From: Flavipsychrobacter sp.
Lineage (GTDB): Bacteria > Bacteroidota > Bacteroidia > Chitinophagales > Chitinophagaceae
Assembly: GCA_021155965.1 (NCBI GenBank)
Contig: JAJNBJ010000003.1
Span: 62,001-126,000 of the forward strand
Length of the DNA: 64,000 bases
Reading direction: 5' to 3'
Within the stretch, counting starts at the first letter, position 1; each line of letters starts with the position of its first letter. Below, in pieces: positions 34,672 through 42,703 of the stretch. The notes below the pieces were generated by a model. That model saw only the letters and a list, made by a program, of their open reading frames with translations, searched no databases and was not told the DNA's origin. The position numbers were made by a program, and so were the translations under genes.

Positions 34672-35391
34672 TTAATGCAGTTCCCTCATTTCAACGAACT
34701 TCTTTACGAAAAACTCGGCAAGGGCTTTTTGTTCTGCAGGCATTGTAAACTTCGCTTCAAGAAAGTAGGCATCGTTTACGGAGTCTTGTGCAAGGTATTG
34801 GGCTACCCCAATAGTCTGTAACCCGCTTCTTTCAGGGAGCCTGTAAATAACCAGGCTGGGTGATACTTGCTCAATAGTTAAACCAACAGGCGCCTTCAAT
34901 GCCGGGTTCTCATTGCCAGCTTTATTGTACGTTTTCTTCGCTTCTGCAAAGAACGGCGCAGCAGCGGCAACTATGCATCCCCTGCATGAAGGCATTTCGG
35001 TATAAGTAATGCCTGAGCCGGTTCCTGATGAATCGGCAGCCGGGTGCAGCCATACATGAATAGTACCTTCCGGTACAGTCTCTGCCCGCCCGCTCCAGCC
35101 TTTAGGGCCCAGCCATAACTGGTATGCAGCGCCAAATACCGCTACTTTTCCGGCAAAGGTGTCCAGGTCAAGGCTTATACTGTAAGGGTACTTTTCATCG
35201 GTTGTAAACGTATCATCACCTCTCTTATCTACATACGGAAGCAGGGTAAGCGGCACCTCTTTGAACTTACTGATATCCTGTCTCTCACGTGGCTCCGGCC
35301 AGTTTTTTACTGGCTTGTCATCGTTACTGCCACAACTGATCATACCTAATAGCAGCGAAAGTATAATGGTAATCTGGAACGGCCTGTTCAT
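34672..35391 (-). CDS. Lipoprotein of unknown function
   Basis: A 239-residue protein beginning at ATG 35391: hydrophobic segment and lipobox GMISC (Cys20), then GSNDDKP. The mature protein has a motif SCRGCIVAAAAPFFAEA around 105-120 with a CxxC pair, unusual for a lipoprotein and possibly a disulfide or metal site. It resembles the poorly described DUF4850-type lipoproteins, but I cannot confirm it. An upstream in-frame ATG at 35409 is rejected because it would place six residues before the signal peptide. Confidence 0.72.
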   Translation of the reverse strand: MNRPFQITIILSLLLGMISCGSNDDKPVKNWPEPRERQDISKFKEVPLTLLPYVDKRGDDTFTTDEKYPYSISLDLDTFAGKVAVFGAAYQLWLGPKGWSGRAETVPEGTIHVWLHPAADSSGTGSGITYTEMPSCRGCIVAAAAPFFAEAKKTYNKAGNENPALKAPVGLTIEQVSPSLVIYRLPERSGLQTIGVAQYLAQDSVNDAYFLEAKFTMPAEQKALAEFFVKKFVEMRELH

Positions 35392-35395
35392 TGTG

Positions 35396-35782
35396 CTAGA
35401 TCGAATCAAACGTAATTTTGTCTATCTCCCTTGTTTTAGGGGCATATTTTTTTCTTACTATAGTAAAATGGATAATGCCCACTAAAAAAACCAGCCCAAT
35501 TATATTAGTATAAAACGTTTGATAGTGAATATGCAGTTGTCCTGAAAAATAACAGGCAAACGGGACAAGAATATATATAATTATCCATATCCACTTCCCA
35601 ACACCCTTTACCTTTGAAGCTGCTGTTTCCCATATGATGCAAAACAAAAAAGCGAAGGTTACGATAGTGCCAGATCGCAGGAAAAAATACCTGTTCGTCC
35701 AATCTTGAAATTCAGAGACCGCCCATGTAGATAACAGGACAACCGACATGATATACAATATGACAGAAACCGGGGTCCTCAT
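35396..35782 (-). CDS. Small four-helix membrane protein, tandem copy A
   Basis: A 128-residue protein with four predicted membrane helices (about 6-23, 33-51, 61-78 and 88-107). The soluble C-terminus reads KYAPKTREIDKITFDSI, nearly the same as in the gene just upstream (FIPKVSAIDKIEFDSI). The pair is 6 nt apart and clearly duplicated although the helices have diverged. Not recognised as a named family. Confidence 0.68.
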   Translation of the reverse strand: MRTPVSVILYIMSVVLLSTWAVSEFQDWTNRYFFLRSGTIVTFAFLFCIIWETAASKVKGVGKWIWIIIYILVPFACYFSGQLHIHYQTFYTNIIGLVFLVGIIHFTIVRKKYAPKTREIDKITFDSI

Positions 35783-35788
35783 AAAACA

Positions 35789-36202
35789 TTAAATTGAATC
35801 AAATTCTATTTTGTCTATTGCGCTCACTTTAGGAATAAATACTCTCCTTCCTACGGTCAAATATACTGCACCAGCAATAACAGGTATAGACACAGTAAGT
35901 AACGAAGCAAGGTTTATGCCCAGAAAATGGAATGTATCAATATACCAACCCCACCAAAATACAGGTACTAACGTAACGAATGGGATAGTCCAAATCAATA
36001 TTATTGACAAGACTTTAATGCCTTTATTTACATTTTCAGAATCCGCCATTTCAAACGATACCAGAAATACAAAGAAAACTAACGAAAGAAAACCAAAAAG
36101 GAGCATAAATTCTGCGCCCAACAAGAATTTGAAAATGATGCCAATAAGAAATAATATACAGTAGAGTACATAAAAAAACACAATTGTTCCCGACATTTTC
36201 AT
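35789..36202 (-). CDS. Small four-helix membrane protein, tandem copy B
   Basis: A 137-residue protein (ATG 36202) with four hydrophobic segments and the same C-terminal motif, IDKIEFDSI, as copy A. The frame could begin with a TTG at 36214, but ATG 36202 (MKMSGTIVFF) is favoured. It lies 6 nt upstream of copy A and 22 nt downstream of pyrB's stop codon, so readthrough from pyrB is possible. The role is unknown; the short acidic/aromatic tail may bind a common partner. Confidence 0.68.
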   Translation of the reverse strand: MKMSGTIVFFYVLYCILFLIGIIFKFLLGAEFMLLFGFLSLVFFVFLVSFEMADSENVNKGIKVLSIILIWTIPFVTLVPVFWWGWYIDTFHFLGINLASLLTVSIPVIAGAVYLTVGRRVFIPKVSAIDKIEFDSI

Positions 36203-36224
36203 AAAAAAAGTCAAATTATTGTTT

Positions 36225-37154
36225 TTACTCCATCTCGCGCTTACCAGAAAGCAGGTATATCACCGCCATACGTATCGCCACACCGTTCTCAACCTGGTCT
36301 AGGATAATGGATTGCTTGCTGTCGGCTACATCAGAGTTCAATTCCACTCCCCTGTTTATCGGGCCCGGGTGCATGATGATGATGTCCTTCTTAATGCTGT
36401 CCAGCATTTGTTTGTTCACGCCGTAGTAAAGTGCATATTCTCTTAGTGTTGAGAAAAGGGGCTTATGCTGGCGCTCCAGTTGAATACGCAGCACGTTAGC
36501 TACGTGACACCACTCCAATGCTTTTTTTACATTGTACTCTACCCGCACGCCTAGTGAAGAAATATGCTTAGGTATCAATGTTGGTGGGCCGGAAACGGTT
36601 ACTTCTGCACCAAGCTTGGCCAGGCAAAAGATGTTGCTCAGTGCCACCCGTGAATGCATGATATCGCCTATTATGGTTACGCGTTTCCCTTTCAGGCTGC
36701 CTAGTTTTTCCCGCATGGAATAGGCATCCAGCAATGCCTGTGTGGGGTGTTCATTGGTGCCATCTCCCGCATTGATAATACTGGCATCTATATGATTAGC
36801 CAAAAACCATGGCGCCCCGCTGGCAGCGTGGCGCATTACCACCATATCCACCTTCATAGCGAGGATGTTATTTACCGTATCTATCAGCGTTTCTCCCTTT
36901 GAAACGGATGAACCGGATGCCGAAAAGTTCACCACATCAGCACCCAGGCGCTTCTCAGCAAGCTCAAATGAAAGCCTTGTGCGGGTAGAATTCTCGAAGA
37001 AAATATTGGCAACTGTGGTATCGCGGAGTGTGGGAACTTTCTTAATTGGCCGTTGCAGAACCTGCTTAAAATTGTCTGCTGTCTGAAATATCTGCTCAAT
37101 ATCCTGTAGGGTTAGTTCTTTGATGCCCAGCAGATGCTTTACAGATAACGACAT
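36225..37154 (-). CDS. pyrB: Aspartate carbamoyltransferase catalytic subunit
   Basis: Catalyses carbamoyl phosphate plus aspartate to carbamoyl aspartate, the committed step of pyrimidine synthesis. With ATG 37154 it has 309 residues, typical of PyrB. The carbamoyl-phosphate loop FFENSTRTRLSFE, the SSVSKGETLIDT loop, HPTQALLDAYS and the aspartate-binding MHPGPINRGVE are all present. The longer TTG start at 37166 overlaps the -7 box. No pyrI is adjacent. It follows pyrR by 78 nt. Confidence 0.97.
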   Translation of the reverse strand: MSLSVKHLLGIKELTLQDIEQIFQTADNFKQVLQRPIKKVPTLRDTTVANIFFENSTRTRLSFELAEKRLGADVVNFSASGSSVSKGETLIDTVNNILAMKVDMVVMRHAASGAPWFLANHIDASIINAGDGTNEHPTQALLDAYSMREKLGSLKGKRVTIIGDIMHSRVALSNIFCLAKLGAEVTVSGPPTLIPKHISSLGVRVEYNVKKALEWCHVANVLRIQLERQHKPLFSTLREYALYYGVNKQMLDSIKKDIIIMHPGPINRGVELNSDVADSKQSIILDQVENGVAIRMAVIYLLSGKREME

Positions 37155-37163
37155 ATTAAGTGT

Positions 37164-37171
37164 CAAATTTA
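37164..37171 (-). promoter_or_regulatory. -7 promoter box of pyrB
   Basis: Minus-strand TAAATTTG, an exact TAnnTTTG match, 9 nt before ATG 37154. It suggests that pyrB can be transcribed separately from pyrR. Confidence 0.45.
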
Positions 37172-37232
37172 ATATTCCAAACTACAATTGCAAAATTCTT
37201 TGTTTCATGGTGAGCATGCCGAACCACAAATT

Positions 37233-37763
37233 CTATGTTTTATCCTTCAGGACCACCTCATCATTCCCATCTTTTTCTTTCCAGTTCACTAATACTTTTT
37301 GGGTAAGTATGGTATCCACGGTATGCCCCACATAATCGGGCTGCACGGGCAGTTCCCGGCTGAACCTGCGGTCTACCAGCACCAGCAATTCCACCTTTTT
37401 AGGCCGCCCAAAGTCTATTAATGCGTCCATTGCAGACCGGATGGTCCTGCCGGTATGCAGCACATCATCTATCAGCACCACATTCTTACCTTCTATGCTA
37501 AATGGGATATCGGTAGCTGCCGGTACATGGATATCGCGGGTATTCACGTCATCGCGGTAAAAAGTAATATCCAGTTTCCCATACTGAATTGCCGCGCCTG
37601 TTATCTTCTTCACTAGCTTCACTATCCTGTCCGACAAAAAAATACCCCTCGGCTGTATGCCAATGATCACGGAATCCTGGAAAGAAAGGTGATTTTCAAC
37701 CAATTGGTGAGCCAACCGCTGCAGCGTTATATCCAATTGGGCGTTATTAAGCAGCGTCTTCAT
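37233..37763 (-). CDS. pyrR: PyrR: pyrimidine regulator / uracil phosphoribosyltransferase
   Basis: A 176-residue type I phosphoribosyltransferase. PyrR-family features are VVLIDDVLHTGRTIRSAMDAL (the PRPP loop), IGIQPRGIFLSDRIVKLV and VELLVLVDRRFSRELPVQPDYVG. In Bacillus it binds pyr mRNA attenuators; here no attenuator hairpin was seen in the 78-nt gap before pyrB, so in this phylum it may act as a salvage enzyme or a different kind of regulator. Linkage to pyrB supports the pyrimidine assignment. Confidence 0.94.
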   Translation of the reverse strand: MKTLLNNAQLDITLQRLAHQLVENHLSFQDSVIIGIQPRGIFLSDRIVKLVKKITGAAIQYGKLDITFYRDDVNTRDIHVPAATDIPFSIEGKNVVLIDDVLHTGRTIRSAMDALIDFGRPKKVELLVLVDRRFSRELPVQPDYVGHTVDTILTQKVLVNWKEKDGNDEVVLKDKT

Positions 37764-37770
37764 TACGTTT

Positions 37771-37778
37771 CAAAGATA
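37771..37778 (-). promoter_or_regulatory. -7 promoter box of pyrR
   Basis: Minus-strand TATCTTTG, an exact TAnnTTTG match, 7 nt before ATG 37763; a nearly leaderless mRNA is expected. Confidence 0.5.
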
Positions 37779-37853
37779 ATGTGAAACGAGCATGTAAAGA
37801 AGTGTTTGGCTATCAGATAAATAAAAATCAAATGTTGAGCCTTGTTTTGGAGT

Positions 37854-37895
37854 TGCCGGGAGTTCCCTGCCTGCCGGACAGGCAGGCTTCCGGCA
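37854..37895. repeat. Two-tier palindromic repeat
   Basis: Inner stem CCTGCCTG / CAGGCAGG (37866-37873 with 37879-37886, loop CCGGA) nested inside an outer stem TGCCGG / CCGGCA (37854-37859 with 37890-37895). It lies in the divergent spacer between pyrR and the NTF2-like gene, is GC-rich in an AT-rich surround, and resembles dispersed palindromic (REP-type) repeats. Confidence 0.5.
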
Positions 37896-38001
37896 CAATT
37901 GAAAAGATTGTTATTTTCGGATGAACTATACAATTGCAAGACGAAAGGCTTCGCTTATTCGAAATAAAATGTGGTAAATTCGCACCCGAATCAGTGAAGT
38001 T

Positions 38002-38475
38002 ATGAGCATTTCCACCCTCCCCATGCAGCAGATCAATAATTTTTTTGAAACATATGCCACCGCCCTTGAACGTTACGATACCAAAGGCATGGCCTATCTC
38101 TACAATATCCCCTGCACCATGGTATCAGACGATACCACCACTATGTTCAATGATGCCGGTAAACTTGAAGGCTTCTTTAATATGGGGGCTGGTTTTTACC
38201 GCCAGTTTGGTATCGCCAAAGTACGCCCCGAAATATGGAACAGGCGCAACTGGACCGATAAAATAGTGAACGTAAAAGTGAACTGGCAGTATTATGATAA
38301 CCTCGATAAACCCATTTACAACTGCGATTACCATTATGTACTTAAATTAGACAAGAATAACCACTGGAGGATCGTTCTCTCTGTGTCTGTTAATGAAAAA
38401 GAAAGGATGGAAGAATGGAAGGTCAAAGCAAAAGGTACATTCCTGGATACGATAACCGGCCAGCAGCGCACTTAA
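38002..38475 (+). CDS. NTF2/SnoaL-like protein
   Basis: A 157-residue soluble protein of the NTF2-like fold: an N-terminal helix pair (MQQINNFFETYATALERYDTKG would be its first helix and turn, conserved as FETYATALERYD), then beta strands with TMVSDDTTTMF, VKVNWQY and the closing YVLKLDKNNHWRIVLSVS. Members serve as small-molecule enzymes or as structural partners; no catalytic residues are certain here. It is followed after 13 nt by a small membrane protein gene, with which it may be cotranscribed. Confidence 0.78.
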   Translation: MSISTLPMQQINNFFETYATALERYDTKGMAYLYNIPCTMVSDDTTTMFNDAGKLEGFFNMGAGFYRQFGIAKVRPEIWNRRNWTDKIVNVKVNWQYYDNLDKPIYNCDYHYVLKLDKNNHWRIVLSVSVNEKERMEEWKVKAKGTFLDTITGQQRT

Positions 38476-38488
38476 CAATCAGGATTGT

Positions 38489-38851
38489 ATGAGCAAATTC
38501 TCAACATACGAAAAGCTGGTGTTTGTGGCCTATGGCTACTTTATACTGCTTGCCCTTAGCTGGCTGATGGCAAACATCATTTTTGGCGGCTTTTTAAACC
38601 CATGGGCATCAGCCACGGTGCTGGCATTTGGGGCACAGGCCTTTTTCAGAAAAAGGCTCACCAATCTTATACTTGGCATACTCACTATGGGAGTTTCCAT
38701 CTTCTGGTTGCTTGAGTTTATTTTCCTGGGTAAATCCGGCGGTTTTGATCTGTTTGTGAATATAATGCTCACGCTAACGGTCACTAGTATCATTTTCTCG
38801 GGCATACTTATTTTCAGCTATACCAAATTAAGCTTCAAAGACCAGCCATAA
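38489..38851 (+). CDS. Small four-helix membrane protein
   Basis: A 120-residue protein with four hydrophobic segments (about 11-31, 36-53, 58-78 and 88-112) and very short loops. No family was recognised. It lies 13 nt after the NTF2-like gene, suggesting one transcript, and 43 nt before the next lipoprotein gene, which has a separate -7-like box. Confidence 0.7.
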   Translation: MSKFSTYEKLVFVAYGYFILLALSWLMANIIFGGFLNPWASATVLAFGAQAFFRKRLTNLILGILTMGVSIFWLLEFIFLGKSGGFDLFVNIMLTLTVTSIIFSGILIFSYTKLSFKDQP

Positions 38852-38874
38852 TAAATACCTGCATCAAAACGTTG

Positions 38875-38882
38875 TACCTTTA
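38875..38882 (+). promoter_or_regulatory. Near-consensus -7 box
   Basis: TACCTTTA differs from TAnnTTTG in the last base; it is 12 nt before ATG 38895. Confidence 0.3.
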
Positions 38883-38894
38883 GAAAAACAAAGC

Positions 38895-39632
38895 ATGAAC
38901 ACCCGTAACATCGTTGTATTTGCCCTTCTTATATTACTCGCCCTATACTCCTGCAAGAAGAAAAAGAATGATAACCCTTTTGGCAGCGTGAGAATATCGA
39001 AAGTTGACGTTTCCCGCCGGGGAGCTATCACCCACCACAATATTTATTACGATGCCAATAACAATATCGACTCTATTATGTCTATTGGCGATGGTACCTC
39101 CGCAGGCCATAACACTTATAAAAAGTTCCGTTATTTTGGCACGTCGTTCGATATCACAGATGAAAACAACTTCACCTTTACAGTTTATGCCTACTCCAAT
39201 GGACTTATTTTCAAAGTGCTTGTTTCCGATACTATTGGCATGCTATACACCGGCACGCAATTAACTGCAATTGATGTTTATACCCGCACCACCACCCATC
39301 CATACTATAAATATACCCGGACAAACTACAACTGGAAGAATGGCGACCTTGACGCCACAACATCGGGCAGTACTACCATTGGCTATAAGTACGATGCAGG
39401 CAAAAACGGGCAACCGACAGACCCGCTGCGGATCATAGATATCCTCAAGTACGGGCGCCCCATAATAAGGACCACCCATTTACCTACCGAAGCATATATA
39501 GGCGCCACCTGGCTTGAAAAATACTATTACCAGTTCGACGGTTCTGGCAGGATAACCACCCTCACCAAAGTGGGCAATAACAATGGTATTGGTACTGATG
39601 ATACTACTGTTTACAGCTACAGCTATTATTAG
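38895..39632 (+). CDS. Lipoprotein with YD-repeat-like beta segments
   Basis: A 245-residue protein: hydrophobic N-terminus and lipobox LALYSC (Cys20) followed by a run of lysines. The mature domain alternates short strands with tyrosine-rich motifs (HNIYYDANNNIDSIMS, GYKYDAGKNGQP, YYYQFDGSGRITTLTKV), the pattern of DUF4595/RHS-YD-like Bacteroidota lipoproteins in which each strand pair reads Y-D-x-x-G-R-I. No enzyme motif is seen. It may be surface-exposed; its function is unknown. Confidence 0.75.
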   Translation: MNTRNIVVFALLILLALYSCKKKKNDNPFGSVRISKVDVSRRGAITHHNIYYDANNNIDSIMSIGDGTSAGHNTYKKFRYFGTSFDITDENNFTFTVYAYSNGLIFKVLVSDTIGMLYTGTQLTAIDVYTRTTTHPYYKYTRTNYNWKNGDLDATTSGSTTIGYKYDAGKNGQPTDPLRIIDILKYGRPIIRTTHLPTEAYIGATWLEKYYYQFDGSGRITTLTKVGNNNGIGTDDTTVYSYSYY

Positions 39633-39751
39633 CTTATAATAACCACCGTTTTGTGGAAGAAACGGGGCATTTCTAATCCTGCGAACTTTTACGAAATCAC
39701 GCCTTACAGGGGATATAACGCGGGGGAAACAACCTCATATTTAACCTTGCA

Positions 39752-40669
39752 ATGAGCCAAAACGCAGGGGAGCAAACTTTTCACATATTTAATAGCGGCC
39801 CCATTTACAGGGAGAAACCTAAAGATGAGCTAAATGCCATAGACTTCTCCTGCTACAAGCAGCTGGAAAAGTGCTTGTCGTCGAAGAATTTCTCGATAAA
39901 ATATGTGCGCTATGGAACGGAAATGCACACCATCAAAGACCGGAATTACCACATCGGGAAAGACAAATATTTACTCACCAATGCATTTACAGACCTGGAT
40001 ATAACTATTGACAGCGACCAATATGTGCATGGGGCATGTATGGAAATATCGCCAAGCCTGCTGGCAGAAGTGCTTGCTGTGCACCATGATCCCGCAAGCC
40101 CCTACCCCCGCAAAGACTATTATGACTACCTGACCACGGCTGCTTTTTTTGAGAACAGCTATGATGCCGGCAAAACAAACCTTGGCCGCTACCTGCAACA
40201 TGCGCTGCCCCAACTGCACGCTGTAAGTATGACTGACGATCTTTACCTGGGACAGTTCTTTTACAACCTTGCAGAAAAACTACTCACCGACCAACGCGAA
40301 GTATATCGTTATGTGCGCTCTCTTGACTCACTAAAGGCAATAACGCGGAAAGACCTGCTGCGCCGTCTCCTGCGCGGAAAAGAACTGATGGACGACCAGT
40401 ATGCAAAAAAAATAAGCATTGCCGAAATAGCACGCACAGCCATGATGTCGGAATACTACTTTCTGCGGTTGTTCAAAAAAACATTCAACTGCTCACCGCA
40501 TCAATACGTTATATACAGGCGATTGCAAAAAGCATTTACACTGCTGCATGAAGGCCATACCTCAGTTGCTGATGTTGCCTATGAATGCGGCTTTACGGAT
40601 ATACATACTTTCAGTAAAGCATTTAAAAAACGGTATGGGTGGAACCCATCTGCTGTACGGAAGAGATAA
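39752..40669 (+). CDS. AraC-family transcriptional regulator
   Basis: A 305-residue regulator. The N-terminal ~200 residues form a ligand or dimerisation domain without an obvious cupin motif. The C-terminal ~95 residues are a double HTH: first helix-turn-helix ISIAEIARTAMMSEYYFLRL, linking KTFNCSPHQYVIYRRLQKA, second HTH TSVADVAYECGFTDIHTFSK and the conserved end FKKRYGWNPSAVRKR (quoted in parts). Members usually activate a nearby gene; no target is evident next to it, and the convergent HEPN/MNT pair lies downstream. Confidence 0.92.
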   Translation: MSQNAGEQTFHIFNSGPIYREKPKDELNAIDFSCYKQLEKCLSSKNFSIKYVRYGTEMHTIKDRNYHIGKDKYLLTNAFTDLDITIDSDQYVHGACMEISPSLLAEVLAVHHDPASPYPRKDYYDYLTTAAFFENSYDAGKTNLGRYLQHALPQLHAVSMTDDLYLGQFFYNLAEKLLTDQREVYRYVRSLDSLKAITRKDLLRRLLRGKELMDDQYAKKISIAEIARTAMMSEYYFLRLFKKTFNCSPHQYVIYRRLQKAFTLLHEGHTSVADVAYECGFTDIHTFSKAFKKRYGWNPSAVRKR

Positions 40670-40700
40670 TCCGAGATCAAAAAAATTGCAGGATTATAAT

Positions 40701-41030
40701 TCAGTTAATGCTGTTATCAGCACTGCCATCTTCCGATAGTATATCAATCCCTACCCTGTTGATATGCTCCAGCAATGCCTCATTCGATATCTGGTGATAA
40801 ACCGATATATCGAACATGTACGGCAGGTTCAATTCATCTGTTTTTTGGGTTATTGCATTTAGTATTGTCAGGTTGATTTGTTTGCCAACCAGGCAAATAT
40901 CTATATCTGACCCTTCTCGGCTGTTGCCTTTTGCGCGTGATCCGTAAATGATCGCTTTTTCCACTTCCGGGAAATAGGCGAAAACCGCCTTTATTCTTAC
41001 TATATCGTTTTGCTCCAGCCCGAAGTTCAT
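40701..41030 (-). CDS. mntA: MNT-type nucleotidyltransferase antitoxin (MntA)
   Basis: A 109-residue minimal nucleotidyltransferase. The diagnostic GSX10DXD motif is intact: Gly30-Ser31 in YGSRAKGNSREGSDIDIC with Asp42 and Asp44. MntA antitoxins neutralise HEPN toxins by transferring AMP groups to a tyrosine of the toxin. The gene follows the HEPN gene with a 4-bp overlap (41027-41030), so translation is coupled. The pairing supports a type VII toxin-antitoxin module. Confidence 0.87.
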   Translation of the reverse strand: MNFGLEQNDIVRIKAVFAYFPEVEKAIIYGSRAKGNSREGSDIDICLVGKQINLTILNAITQKTDELNLPYMFDISVYHQISNEALLEHINRVGIDILSEDGSADNSIN

Positions 41031-41428
41031 AGCAAGCTATCCATTCTTTTTTGCAGCGATATGAACAACGGATAATACTCGTGCACTATTTTCCCGGCTA
41101 TTTCTTTTGCCGTGCTTTCATTGTAAGTATGGCTCGACTTGACACGGCTTTCTATCATATCCATCCATACTTTTCCGTCTGCAATCATTCCCCTGTTAAA
41201 GGCCAGCCGTATCGCATCCCTGCTGCCGAATATATTCTGTTCTGCCTGCTGATAGGTCAGGTAGTCTTTCAATACATTCCACGCCAGTTCATACGTATAT
41301 TCAAAGGCCTGTATCAGGCCCTGCTCTTCCAGTTCGTTAAGTTCGCCCTTATCAATAAATTTCTGCAATTGCCCCAGCGCCTTGTTGTAGTTTGCAAAAC
41401 GTTGCTGCCAGCGAATATCCTGCTCCAT
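41027..41428 (-). CDS. hepT: HEPN-domain ribonuclease toxin (HepT-like)
   Basis: A 133-residue all-helical HEPN protein of the HI0074/'nucleotidyltransferase substrate-binding' group. The RNase motif R-x4-H is intact in ESRVKSSHTYNES (Arg95, His100), where the following Tyr102 corresponds to the residue modified in characterised pairs. The family signature QAFEYTYELAWNVLKDYL is present. It is the first gene of the pair and overlaps mntA by 4 bp. Likely role: abortive defence or stress-triggered RNA cleavage; the trigger is unknown. Confidence 0.86.
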   Translation of the reverse strand: MEQDIRWQQRFANYNKALGQLQKFIDKGELNELEEQGLIQAFEYTYELAWNVLKDYLTYQQAEQNIFGSRDAIRLAFNRGMIADGKVWMDMIESRVKSSHTYNESTAKEIAGKIVHEYYPLFISLQKRMDSLL

Positions 41429-41484
41429 CCTTAAATAGTTACCTGCGAAAGTTAGTGTTTTTATTGTAGATTAGCTAAACCGGC

Positions 41485-42636
41485 TTAGTTTGCGGGCCAC
41501 TCCATCACTGCTTTTTTAATAGCAGCAGTAACCAACCTATCCTTCTTAAAATACCAGTTCAGCGTTTTCTGCGTTGTGGTATTATCTTTTGAGTAGTGGA
41601 AGAACAGTATTGATTTTACCAGCGGATAGCGTACAGGCATATTCTCTAAAGCTCCTGTGTACCATTTGGCACGGTTGCCACCTACTGCCAGCGAACCGAA
41701 CTCGGTGATCATTACCGGTTTTTTGTAAGCAGCCACACTATCATAGAATTTGCCGAATATCTCGTCAAATGTCCACCACTTGCTCCATACGGCTACTGTG
41801 CCGTAATTCAGGACGCCACAACCTACATAGTCCACATAATCGCTGCCGGGGTAAAACTCTTTGAAGGTATATGCGGGGTGCGGGCTCCATATCCATATCA
41901 CATTCTTTGCACCCTCCTTTTGGAAGATACCATGCACGTGCTGCCATGCGGCTATAAAATGCTGCGGGGCATTGTTCTGCGGCCCCCAGGCATAGCGGTA
42001 GCCATCATTCATCTCGTGGCCCAGCCGCACAAACATGGGCTTGCCTATCTCCTTTGCCCGGTGCGCCCATTTTGTAATATAGTTATCATATACACCCGTT
42101 GCAACCTCTTTCATCCCGTTCTTGTCCGGGTCTTCGGGCTTTTTGCCATCGGCATATTCTTCTTCGCTGAATTCGCTGAGCCATGGCTCCCATGTAATAA
42201 CAGGCGTAGAACCAAGGCTGATGATATTCTTTACTTCTTCCGCCGGGAATTGTTCTTCTGTTTTGCTGCCCCATGCTGTGTATATATGAACTAAAGGGAA
42301 AGTTGTGCTTAGTGAATCTTCTAGCGCGATCATTTTTTCAAAGCTTTCCTTCATCTCATTGTCGAAAGCGCCCATCAGTATCCTTTCGGGCCTTTGCAGC
42401 ATCTTTTTGCTGGCAGCATAAGGTTGGAACCATTGTAGCTTATCTTCCCGCTTTTCTTCGCGCTGCTCCACTATCAGTTTCTTCTCTATGTCCTTTACCA
42501 TATCACCCGTAGCAACCATTGCGGTCTCTATAGGCCCTTTGGATTCCTTGCCCGCATGCGAAAGCGCATAAACTATCAGCGACGATATAGCTATCGCCAA
42601 CAAAGTAGATATGATCCTGAAAGTTATTGTTTTCAA
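41485..42636 (-). CDS. Membrane-anchored GH26 glycoside hydrolase (mannanase-like)
   Basis: A 383-residue retaining beta-glycosidase of family GH26. A signal-anchor helix (~8-26) and a charged linker precede a TIM barrel. With the numbering of the longer frame, the acid/base is Glu211 in VRLGHEMNDGYRYAWG and the nucleophile is Glu315 in PVMITEFGSLA; both are intact, as are WEPW and WSPHP. TTG 42636 is chosen because the upstream TTG at 42645 overlaps the -7 box. It lies downstream of a GT2 synthase and a TPR/barrel gene, suggesting it trims a mannan-like or mixed-beta-linked exopolysaccharide, as BcsZ trims cellulose (inference). Confidence 0.86.
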   Translation of the reverse strand: MKTITFRIISTLLAIAISSLIVYALSHAGKESKGPIETAMVATGDMVKDIEKKLIVEQREEKREDKLQWFQPYAASKKMLQRPERILMGAFDNEMKESFEKMIALEDSLSTTFPLVHIYTAWGSKTEEQFPAEEVKNIISLGSTPVITWEPWLSEFSEEEYADGKKPEDPDKNGMKEVATGVYDNYITKWAHRAKEIGKPMFVRLGHEMNDGYRYAWGPQNNAPQHFIAAWQHVHGIFQKEGAKNVIWIWSPHPAYTFKEFYPGSDYVDYVGCGVLNYGTVAVWSKWWTFDEIFGKFYDSVAAYKKPVMITEFGSLAVGGNRAKWYTGALENMPVRYPLVKSILFFHYSKDNTTTQKTLNWYFKKDRLVTAAIKKAVMEWPAN

Positions 42637-42642
42637 TGCATG

Positions 42643-42650
42643 CAAATTTA
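42643..42650 (-). promoter_or_regulatory. -7 promoter box of the GH26 gene
   Basis: Minus-strand TAAATTTG, an exact TAnnTTTG match, ends 6 nt before TTG 42636. Confidence 0.45.
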
Positions 42651-42703
42651 CTAATAAACGTTAACGAGTTTTGTTGTCCGATTGTTAAGAAGATGCTGTT
42701 TTT

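Noticed and set aside
39742-39749. TAACCTTG as a -7 box of the AraC gene
   Set aside because: It deviates from TAnnTTTG and ends only 2 nt before the ATG, so transcription would begin inside the gene.
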